Under the pieces are notes generated by a model, which did not search any database, was not told the origin of the DNA, and worked only from the letters and a program-made list of their open reading frames with translations. 5,268 nucleotides of DNA from CAZKEW01 sp964558915 (GTDB lineage: Bacteria > Acidobacteriota > Aminicenantia > Aminicenantales > UBA8522): contig CAZLFV010000150.1 of the NCBI GenBank assembly GCA_964558915.1, forward strand, positions 1 to 5,268, given 5' to 3'. Each line of letters begins with the position of its first letter. The first letter of the stretch is position 1. This document shows, piece after piece, positions 1 to 5,268 of this stretch. The translations under genes and the position numbers were made by a program.

Positions 1-51
1 AGCATGCGGCTCATATCCGCAGAGTCGGGGGTTCAAATCCCTCCACCGCCA
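1..51 (+). tRNA. tRNA with CAT anticodon, probably elongator tRNA-Met (5' part cut off)
   Basis: The 3' two-thirds of a tRNA is visible. Bases 2-3 end the D stem and base 4 is position 26. The anticodon stem is 5-9 paired with 17-21 (TGCGG/CCGCA), and the 7-base loop CTCATAT puts anticodon CAT at 12-14. The variable loop is 22-26. The T stem 27-31/39-43 has one G-T pair and the loop TTCAAAT. The 3' acceptor strand is 44-50 (CACCGCC) with discriminator A at 51. CCA is not encoded; CTTCTT follows. CAT is shared by initiator Met, elongator Met and tRNA-Ile2. The missing 5' acceptor strand should read GGCGGTG. That gives G4-C69 and G5-C68, not the C4-G69/C5-G68 pairs known as TilS determinants in E. 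coli tRNA-Ile2, so elongator Met is favoured. The anticodon stem also lacks the three G-C pairs next to the loop that mark initiators. Confidence 0.9.
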
Positions 52-98
52 CTTCTTACCCCCGGAGGAATGGTTAGTAATTTTATCGAAGTGATCGA
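52..98 (+). other. tRNA-tilS spacer with a misplaced Shine-Dalgarno-like GGAGG
   Basis: This 47-base spacer has no hairpin followed by a T-run, so readthrough from the tRNA into tilS is plausible. A strong GGAGG lies at 64-68, but it is 30 bases before the tilS ATG, too far to serve it directly. It also abuts an ATG at 70, too close for normal use. From that ATG a 10-codon frame runs to a TGA at 100-102, overlapping the tilS ATG as ATGA. Nearer the tilS start there is only a weak GAAGTGA (89-95). An in-frame TAA at 78-80 blocks any upstream extension of tilS. Confidence 0.5.
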
Positions 99-1490
99 AT
101 GACTAGGGATAAGATCACCCCACCACTTTTGGCCCGCCTCCAGAAAACCATCCAGAAACATGGCCTCCTCGCGGCGGGCGACAAGGTCCTGGTGGCTTAT
201 TCCGGAGGGCCGGATTCGACCGCGCTTCTGGCGCTTCTTCTTGAGTATCGCCGCCGCTACCCGGTCCAGCTGGCGCTGGCCCATTTCAATCACTTGCTCC
301 GGCGGGACGCACAGAAGGACGAGATGTTCGCTTTCACCATGGCCCAAAAATACAGCCTCCCCCTCTACCTTAAAAAAGAGAATATCCGAGACTACGCCCA
401 GAAACATGGCTTGAATATCGAGGAGGCGGGAAGGAAACGCCGGTATGAATTCCTCAAGAAAACGGCTGTCAAGATCGGGGCCACAAAAATCGCCACTGGC
501 CACACCATGACCGACCAGGCCGAGACCGTGCTCATGCGGCTGCTGCGTGGAAGCGGCCGGCGCGGCCTGGCCGGAATTTCGCCCGTCGTCGATGGCTGGA
601 TCATTCGTCCTCTCATCGAGATAGAGCGTCATGAGGTCGAGGCCTATCTCAGGGCCAGAGGTCTTCCTTTCCGCAAAGATGAGACCAATCTAGACCGCCG
701 CTATTTCAGGAACAGGGTTCGCCTGGAGCTCATCCCGTATTTGAAGAAAAATTTCGGGCGCAGGATTGTCGAGCAGCTCAGCCGTCTGGCTGATATCATC
801 CGCCTGGAAGACGAGTTCCTGGAGAAGGCCGGCGGGCCGGAGATTCAGAAGCCTTTGTTAAAAAAAAACGGGAAGCTTTGTCTCGAAACCAGGGCTCTTT
901 CCAGACTGCCTCGCGGCCTGGCCCGGCGGGCGGTGCGAAACTATCTCGCCAGCGTCAAGGGTGACCTGAGGAGGATTTCTTTTGCGGATGTCGAATCCAT
1001 CCTCTGTCTGAAGGACGGGAAAGAGCTCCATCTTCCTGGCCGGCTGGTTCTGCGGCGGCAGAACGGGTTGATTTCCTCCCAAGAAAAGCGCCGGGCCGAA
1101 GCCCGGTACAAGTATTCTTGGGACGGACGAAAAACACTGGGCATCAAAGAGATCGGAGTCCGGTTCTCCGGACGAAAGATGGCCAACTCGGGAATGTCCT
1201 CCCTGGCCTTCGACAACACCGCGAGGGCTTATTTTGACTGCGACAAACTGCGATTTCCGCTGGTCGTCCGCAGCCGGCAGCCGGGCGACTACTACCGGCC
1301 CTTGGGCGCGCCGGGACGGAGCAAGCTTAAGGAAATCATGCGCTCTAGGAGGATTCCGGCCGGCGAGAGGTCGGGATATCCCGTTTTTCTTTCCGGAAGA
1401 ACGATCGTCTGGGTTTTGGGGCTGCCGGTGGCGGAAGACTTCAAGGTGACTTCGAAAACAAAAGATATTTTCGCTGTTGAAAGACTATGA
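99..1490 (+). CDS. tilS: tRNA(Ile)-lysidine synthetase TilS
   Basis: TilS uses ATP and lysine to change C34 of the CAU-anticodon tRNA-Ile2 into lysidine in the cytoplasm, switching the tRNA from AUG to AUA reading and from Met to Ile charging. The 463-residue protein is full length for the long form of the family. The N-terminal PP-loop ATPase domain spans about residues 28-215. It contains SGGPDS at 35-40, HFNHLLR at 62-68, an EEAGRKRRYEFL block at 109-120, GHTMTDQAETVLMRLLRG at 134-151 and DETN..RRYFRNRVR at 194-208. A helical tRNA-binding region follows. The C-terminal TilS domain (about 385-460) contains RSRQPGDYYRPLG at 391-403 and the typical KLKEIMRSRRIP and IVWVLGLPVAEDFKVT segments. 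ATG 99 is the only reasonable start, because an in-frame stop lies at 78-80. The ribosome site is weak. The gene converges on asnB and ends in CTA TGA within a hairpin. A run of nine A at 860-868 encodes Lys-Lys, and the frame is intact. Confidence 0.96.
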   Translation: MTRDKITPPLLARLQKTIQKHGLLAAGDKVLVAYSGGPDSTALLALLLEYRRRYPVQLALAHFNHLLRRDAQKDEMFAFTMAQKYSLPLYLKKENIRDYAQKHGLNIEEAGRKRRYEFLKKTAVKIGATKIATGHTMTDQAETVLMRLLRGSGRRGLAGISPVVDGWIIRPLIEIERHEVEAYLRARGLPFRKDETNLDRRYFRNRVRLELIPYLKKNFGRRIVEQLSRLADIIRLEDEFLEKAGGPEIQKPLLKKNGKLCLETRALSRLPRGLARRAVRNYLASVKGDLRRISFADVESILCLKDGKELHLPGRLVLRRQNGLISSQEKRRAEARYKYSWDGRKTLGIKEIGVRFSGRKMANSGMSSLAFDNTARAYFDCDKLRFPLVVRSRQPGDYYRPLGAPGRSKLKEIMRSRRIPAGERSGYPVFLSGRTIVWVLGLPVAEDFKVTSKTKDIFAVERL

Positions 1491-1507
1491 AGGCGCTATC
1501 TTCATAG
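1485..1507. terminator. Perfect inverted repeat between convergent tilS and asnB; possible two-way terminator
   Basis: Bases 1485-1492 (CTATGAAG) and 1500-1507 (CTTCATAG) form a perfect 8-bp stem with a 7-base loop, GCGCTAT, which a G-T pair could shorten to 5. The hairpin sits exactly where the tail-to-tail genes meet and reads the same from either strand, as expected of a shared terminator. Against a strong intrinsic terminator: the stem is only 3 G-C in 8 pairs, and the following bases are not a clean T-run (GTAATTTACTTT on plus, TCTTTCAACAG on minus). It may instead only block 3' exonucleases or come from the identical CTA TGA endings of the two genes. Confidence 0.4.
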
Positions 1508-3400
1508 GTAATTTACTTTCCAAATCCCAAAGACCAGAAGTGCCCAGAGCTCGTGACTGAAGTTTTTCCGACCGTCAAGGTGGGCCCCGATCATCTTTTT
1601 GACGGGGTCAAACTGAAAATATCTGTCTTCCTTGATCCGCTTTTCACTCAAATAGTCGAGCATCATTTCCTTCAGCTCATGGCGGAGCCAGTGCTTGATC
1701 GGGATGCTAAAACCTTCTTTGGGCCGGTAGATGTTTTCACGCGGCAGAAGCCTTTCCATCGTCTTCTTGAAAATCCATTTGGTTATGAGTCCGCGCAGCT
1801 TCAGCTCTCCGGGAAGGCCGAACGCGAATTCGACCAGCTGGTGGTCAAGCAAAGGCTCTCTGGCCTCGAGCGAAGCGGCCATGCTCATCCGGTCCACCTT
1901 GACCATGATGTCGTCGGCGAGGTAAGTCTTCAGGTCCAGATAAAGCTCTCCATTTGTGGGGTCGAAAGAAGAAAGCTTTTCAAAAATCGGCCGGAAGGGA
2001 TCACGCTTGAAGATCTCCTTGACCTGGCCCAATTGATCCTTGAAGTCCTGAGAGTAAAGCCGGCTTTTGTATCCGGGCGAAGAGAACATCATCCAGCGAA
2101 AATGCCTGTTCTCAGGGTTGTACTCAAGTCCCTGAAGGAAGCGCTGCAGTTTGTTCCAGAAGCCTTTTTTCTTGCCCGAAGGCGGGAACAGGCTGATGAT
2201 TTTTGAAGCGGGCCGGCTGGCAGCCCGGACAACCCATCGGCCGGCGATTTTTTGGGCCTGGTAATGCTCGTAGCCGCCAAAGACCTCGTCTCCGCCGTCT
2301 CCGGAAAGGATCGTCTTGACGCGGGTGCGAGCCGTCTGGGAGACGAGATAAGTGGGGAAAATGGAAAAATCGCCGAAGGGCTCGTCAAGATGACGGATCA
2401 GCTTTTCTGCGAGCTCCAGAGCTTTGGGTTCGAGGATGAATTCCTCGTGATCGGTTTGGAATATGTGGGCGATCCGGCGGGCATGCGGGAGTTCGTTATA
2501 GGAAATTTCATCAAACCCGACTGAAAATGTCTTGAGCGGGGAGACTCCGAGTTCCCTCATCAGTCCGACGATCGTCGACGAATCAATCCCGCCGCTGAGG
2601 AACGCTCCGAGCGGCACATCACTGATTAACCTCAGCTTGACCGACTCTTTGAGCAGGGCATAGAGTTTTTCCATGACCTCCGGAAGGTCTTTTTCCCGGA
2701 CTTCGGTTGACAGCGGAGAGGGCGGCGGTATATCCCAGTATTTTTTGACTTTGGCACGTCCTTTTTTGTAGACCAGAAGGTGGCCTGCCGGGAGCTTAAA
2801 AATATCCTGGAAGATGCTGAGCGGGGCGGGGATGTACTCCAGGGTCAGGAAAAAATCCAGAGCTCTCGGCTCCAGAGCCCGGACGACAGATGGATGGGCA
2901 ATGACCGCCTTGAGCTCTGACCCGAAAACAAGAGTTTGGTCCTTGAGGAGCGTGTAATACAACGGCTTGATCCCCAACCTGTCCCGGGCCAGGATGAGCT
3001 TCTGTTGTTTTTCGTCCCAGACCGCGAAGGCAAACATCCCCCTGAGTTTGTGAACAAGTTCTTCGCCCCATTCCTCGTAGGCATGGACGATGGTCTCAGT
3101 GTCTGTCCTAGTCGAGAAAACATGGCCACGGCCCTGGAGCTCTTCCCGAAGGGTGGGGAAGTTGTATATTTCGCCGTTATGAGCCGCCCAGACAGAACGG
3201 TCCTCGTTAAACAAGGGCTGGTGACCGCCCTCGAGGTCGATAATGCTGAGGCGGCGAGCGGCCAGGGCGGCTCCTGCAGTCATAAAGACCCCCTCATCGT
3301 CGGGGCCGCGGTGGATGAGGGTCTGGCACATGGAAGAAAGAAGAGCAGGAGAGATTGGCTCACCGGCTGAGGGTTTGGCCAGGCCGCAGATACCGCACAT
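1502..3400 (-). CDS. asnB: Glutamine-hydrolysing asparagine synthetase / AsnB-type amidotransferase
   Basis: The family splits glutamine in an N-terminal Ntn-hydrolase domain and passes the ammonia to a C-terminal PP-loop domain that adenylates a carboxylate, classically aspartate to asparagine. The 632-residue protein has the usual length. Glutaminase signs: Cys2 (MCGICG) as nucleophile, RGPDDEG at 31-37, RRLSIIDLEGGHQPL at 49-63, NGEIYN at 75-80, RTDTE at 98-102, and GMFAFAVWDE with ARDRLGIKPLYY at 138-149. Synthetase signs: LSGGIDSS at 268-275, SVGFDE at 293-298, DEPFGD at 339-344, SGDGGDEVFGGY at 366-377, and DRMSMAASLEAREPLLDH at 503-520. Cys2 fixes the start. The ATG shares one base with the stop of the upstream gene, and there is no well-spaced Shine-Dalgarno, so translation is probably coupled. 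The DEPF.D..I.PTY block and the company of a membrane glycosyltransferase-like protein fit the branch found in polysaccharide clusters. The acceptor could therefore be a sugar acid rather than aspartate; this is inference. Confidence 0.93.
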   Translation of the reverse strand: MCGICGLAKPSAGEPISPALLSSMCQTLIHRGPDDEGVFMTAGAALAARRLSIIDLEGGHQPLFNEDRSVWAAHNGEIYNFPTLREELQGRGHVFSTRTDTETIVHAYEEWGEELVHKLRGMFAFAVWDEKQQKLILARDRLGIKPLYYTLLKDQTLVFGSELKAVIAHPSVVRALEPRALDFFLTLEYIPAPLSIFQDIFKLPAGHLLVYKKGRAKVKKYWDIPPPSPLSTEVREKDLPEVMEKLYALLKESVKLRLISDVPLGAFLSGGIDSSTIVGLMRELGVSPLKTFSVGFDEISYNELPHARRIAHIFQTDHEEFILEPKALELAEKLIRHLDEPFGDFSIFPTYLVSQTARTRVKTILSGDGGDEVFGGYEHYQAQKIAGRWVVRAASRPASKIISLFPPSGKKKGFWNKLQRFLQGLEYNPENRHFRWMMFSSPGYKSRLYSQDFKDQLGQVKEIFKRDPFRPIFEKLSSFDPTNGELYLDLKTYLADDIMVKVDRMSMAASLEAREPLLDHQLVEFAFGLPGELKLRGLITKWIFKKTMERLLPRENIYRPKEGFSIPIKHWLRHELKEMMLDYLSEKRIKEDRYFQFDPVKKMIGAHLDGRKNFSHELWALLVFGIWKVNYL

Positions 3401-3402
3401 TA
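3398..3402 (-). promoter_or_regulatory. TAATG stop-start overlap (translational coupling site)
   Basis: On the minus strand the TAA stop of the membrane protein gene (3402-3400) and the ATG of asnB (3400-3398) share one A. The preceding bases, CTCATCCCCAAAAAA, contain no Shine-Dalgarno at normal spacing; the nearest purine block, GGAG, is about 17 bases before the ATG. Termination-reinitiation by the same ribosome is the simplest reading, which would tie asnB output to translation of the upstream gene. Confidence 0.7.
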
Positions 3403-5208
3403 TTTTTTGGGGATGAGCTCCAGCTCGAAGAAGACGCCCAAATAGCGCCTTTCCTCGCTTGTTTTGCCTTCGAAGTAAGGAATCGAGCCCTTTTGAGCCT
3501 TAATCTTGATATGGTAGAGGTGCACGCCCTTCATCTTGAACCCGCCGCTGGCGGGAAATCTTAGGGTTCCCCACTGCATAGACATCAGCTCGGTTGTCTG
3601 GGTCTTCCCGCCCATGCGCACGCGGATCCGGTTTCTATTGCGGGGGTTATTGAGCAGATGGACGACGATTTCTTGGAGAGGATAGTACGTCTTAAGGACC
3701 ATCTCGCAAGTGCCGGTGCCCCTGGTCCAGATTCCATTGGGCTCCAGCCTGGGATTAAAATTATCGTCCAGGAAATGGAGAAACTCTTTCTGGGGCGGGG
3801 GATTTTGCGGCCAGATGTTGACACGATAAGCTAGCGGGTTGGTATTCGTGGGGAAGTTGTTCACTTGAGTGAGTTCCAGCGGAAGAGCCTTGATCGGGAA
3901 TCTTTTGGCATGGGTAGCTGGACGCGCTGATGAACGGAAGGGGCTCACCAGGATTTGCGAGATGAAAATGGCCGCCACGATCCAGATGAGGACGACCTGC
4001 CTCCGGCTCTTTTCTTCCCGCGGCAAAAAAAGAAAGAGGGGATAGATGTTCAAAAAATAGCGGTTGGCAAGAGTTCCGCCGCCCCCTCCATAGTTGTCGG
4101 GCATCAGGATAATGTAGATCAGAATTCCGGCGCAGATCGTGAGAAAGGTCAGCCAATCGTAGACGCGGCGCCGGGAAAAGAAAAAGAGGATCAAGGCAAG
4201 AAAGGCCGGGAAGAAATACCAGACTATGCCGGTGAATCTTCCGAAGAAGTAATAGAAAATGTTCAAGAAGATAAACTTGAAAGGAAGGAGAAACCGCTCG
4301 AAGTAGCTCTCCGTGGTCATGGTGGACCCGGTCGAGTCAAAGGTGACGCCTTCTTTTTCTAGAGGAAAGGTCCCGATGAACGATTTGCGCTCGCCGCCCT
4401 GGTAATTCCAATCCGAGGTCAGGAAATAATTCGCTCCGAAAAAGAGACTCAGGCTGACCGTGAGAATCAGCCCGATCAGCAAGGCTTTCAAGAATTTTTT
4501 CTGGAACAGGGCCGACAACACCAGGGGACCCAAGAGGACGATATTGGGGGGCTTGGAGAATGCCGCGACGCCCACCAGGAATGCAGCCAAATAATCCGAG
4601 CCGGCAGAGTCAAGGAAAGAGTGGGTCTTCTTCTGGGTCCAGCCCGCCTCCGCCCGACTCCGGCGCTTGAGTTTGTAAATCCAGAGAAAGGCAATCGTGA
4701 AGACGAGGCAAAAATTAAAGAAATCGGGGGAAATCCAGAGAAAATAGACTCCTGTCACAGAAGCAAATAGAAAAGAAAGAAAATAAGCCAGGGAGCCGGG
4801 CGGCGGATTGGCGAGAGTAAGGTAGGCGAAGCCCATGAGCAGGATAAGCAACAGGAGCAGGGAGTGAAAAAAAAAGAAGCCGTTATACCCGAAAACTCTC
4901 ACAAACGGAGCGGCGAACAGCGAGTAGGCCCAGGACTTGGCGTAAAAGATCTTGTTGTTTCTTGCTTTCTTCAAGAAGATTCCCTGGGGACCGGCCATGA
5001 AGTCGTGATAGTAGCGGGTCAGGTCTTTTCTGGTGTATTCAAGGTCGCCGTCGTAGGCGATGCTCTGAGTCAGCGCGAAATAAACAGCCTGGTCGGCGAA
5101 GAGAAAGTTCTCGTTGATCGCCGGGATGTTGATGAAAAGAGAAAAACCCAGAAAAAAGAGGAAGATCAAAAGGATGATACTGACCGCGGGCTTTTTCTCC
5201 GGGAGCAT
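3400..5208 (-). CDS. Polytopic membrane protein, GT-C (PMT/ArnT-like) glycosyltransferase-like, with soluble C-terminal domain
   Basis: The protein has 602 residues from ATG 5208. The N-terminal 420 residues are strongly hydrophobic, with about 12 predicted membrane segments near 7-29, 111-133, 138-158, 161-179, 205-235 (two), 241-263, 306-323, 325-344, 351-369, 382-396 and 404-421. After the first segment comes a loop with FADQAVYFALTQSIAYDG (37-54); an acidic residue here (Asp39) is where GT-C glycosyltransferases place a catalytic Asp. Five glycines at 374-378 precede an NRYF at 382-385. Residues from about 423 to the end are soluble and rich in alternating hydrophobic residues, suggesting a beta-rich domain. 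GT-C enzymes move a sugar from a polyprenyl-phosphate donor outside the membrane; assignment here rests on architecture, not on a recognised signature, so substrate and acceptor are unknown. A TTG at 5229 would add 7 residues but has no ribosome site. ATG 5208 has AGGGA 10 bases upstream. The gene is coupled to asnB. Confidence 0.6.
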   Translation of the reverse strand: MLPEKKPAVSIILLIFLFFLGFSLFINIPAINENFLFADQAVYFALTQSIAYDGDLEYTRKDLTRYYHDFMAGPQGIFLKKARNNKIFYAKSWAYSLFAAPFVRVFGYNGFFFFHSLLLLLILLMGFAYLTLANPPPGSLAYFLSFLFASVTGVYFLWISPDFFNFCLVFTIAFLWIYKLKRRSRAEAGWTQKKTHSFLDSAGSDYLAAFLVGVAAFSKPPNIVLLGPLVLSALFQKKFLKALLIGLILTVSLSLFFGANYFLTSDWNYQGGERKSFIGTFPLEKEGVTFDSTGSTMTTESYFERFLLPFKFIFLNIFYYFFGRFTGIVWYFFPAFLALILFFFSRRRVYDWLTFLTICAGILIYIILMPDNYGGGGGTLANRYFLNIYPLFLFLPREEKSRRQVVLIWIVAAIFISQILVSPFRSSARPATHAKRFPIKALPLELTQVNNFPTNTNPLAYRVNIWPQNPPPQKEFLHFLDDNFNPRLEPNGIWTRGTGTCEMVLKTYYPLQEIVVHLLNNPRNRNRIRVRMGGKTQTTELMSMQWGTLRFPASGGFKMKGVHLYHIKIKAQKGSIPYFEGKTSEERRYLGVFFELELIPKK

Positions 5209-5218
5209 CGGCCGACCG

Positions 5219-5223
5219 TCCCT
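5219..5223 (-). promoter_or_regulatory. Weak ribosome binding site deciding the membrane protein start
   Basis: On the minus strand AGGGA lies 10 bases before ATG 5208. The alternative TTG start at 5229 is preceded by CCCCTGACTATGGTAT, which has no Shine-Dalgarno, and an in-frame TGA at 5241-5239 closes the frame just upstream. The site therefore supports the ATG over the TTG, though the spacing is long and the match is short. Confidence 0.4.
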
Positions 5224-5268
5224 AGTCAAATACCATAGTCAGGGGCAAAATTCAATGCTTCGCAGATA

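Noticed and set aside
1..51. Reading the tRNA as tRNA-Ile2, the TilS substrate
   Set aside because: The 3' acceptor strand CACCGCC implies G4-C69 and G5-C68, not the C-G pairs known to favour TilS in E. coli. It is not fully excluded because the 5' half is missing and other lineages may differ.
33..632. Open frame of 199 codons on the minus strand opposite tilS and the tRNA
   Set aside because: It overlaps the tRNA and the conserved PP-loop domain of TilS, and its protein looks like no family I know. It is an antisense shadow of a biased coding frame.
1228..1700. Neighbouring SGGxDS PP-loop enzymes (TilS and AsnB) as a functional pair
   Set aside because: Both use the same nucleotide-binding fold, but they are in convergent, separately transcribed genes with unrelated substrates, so adjacency is most simply chance.
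1553..2206. Open frame of 217 codons on the plus strand opposite asnB
   Set aside because: asnB has continuous conserved motifs here. The plus-strand frame has no ribosome site and its translation mirrors asnB codon use.
3955..4362. Open frames on the plus strand opposite the membrane protein (also 4864-5238)
   Set aside because: They are low-complexity, charged translations (rich in Lys, Glu, Asp), as expected opposite Phe- and Leu-rich membrane codons; no start signals are visible.
5219..5228. Ten bases (TGACTAGGGA) shared by the start of tilS (100-109) and the region before the membrane protein ATG
   Set aside because: Matches of ten bases between two places are expected several times by chance in a window of this size, and no longer similarity surrounds it.
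5227..5229. TTG start giving a 609-residue membrane protein
   Set aside because: No Shine-Dalgarno precedes it, and an ATG with a plausible AGGGA lies seven codons in. It remains a possible alternative.
5227..5255. Possible promoter for the membrane protein gene: TTGAAT, 17-base spacer, TATTTG with a TG extension (minus strand)
   Set aside because: The spacing is right, but the -10 box matches only three of six positions and lacks the final T. The upstream gene is not visible, so it cannot be told whether a promoter is needed here.

Overview
The window is ordinary dense bacterial chromosome: a partial tRNA and three complete protein genes, almost with no spacer. The tRNA (1-51) has its 3' CCA not encoded. 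Base composition looks moderately GC-rich (not computed), and the proteins are rich in Lys, Arg and Phe. Nothing marks the window as plasmid, phage or transposon. The taxon cannot be fixed from the sequence. A free-living Gram-negative-like lineage such as the Acidobacteriota/Aminicenantes group is only a guess, based on the general look of the membrane glycosyltransferase-like protein.

Left half, plus strand: the 3' part of a CAT-anticodon tRNA, probably elongator tRNA-Met, is followed after 47 bases by tilS (99-1490), the tRNA-Ile lysidine synthetase. TilS is complete, with its N-type PP-loop ATPase domain and its C-terminal domain. No terminator is visible between the tRNA and tilS, so the two may share a transcript.

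Right half, minus strand: a large membrane protein (5208-3400) and an AsnB-type glutamine amidotransferase/asparagine synthetase (3400-1502) form a coupled pair whose stop and start codons overlap by one base (TAATG). The membrane protein has about 12 predicted membrane segments, an early extracytoplasmic acidic loop and a soluble C-terminal domain. It resembles GT-C class glycosyltransferases of the PMT/ArnT type. AsnB-like enzymes are often found in surface-polysaccharide gene clusters, so the pair most likely belongs to one; the rest would lie beyond the right edge.

The two halves converge. Only 11 bases separate the stop codons of tilS and asnB. A perfect 8-bp inverted repeat (1485-1507) covers both, so the two TGA codons pair with each other. 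The bases at the right edge (5209-5268) hold the start region of the membrane protein gene and no other supported gene. I found no CRISPR array, insertion sequence, attachment site or clearly novel system. The most interesting points are the symmetrical stop-codon hairpin, the translational coupling of asnB to an uncharacterised membrane protein, and the odd leader of tilS.
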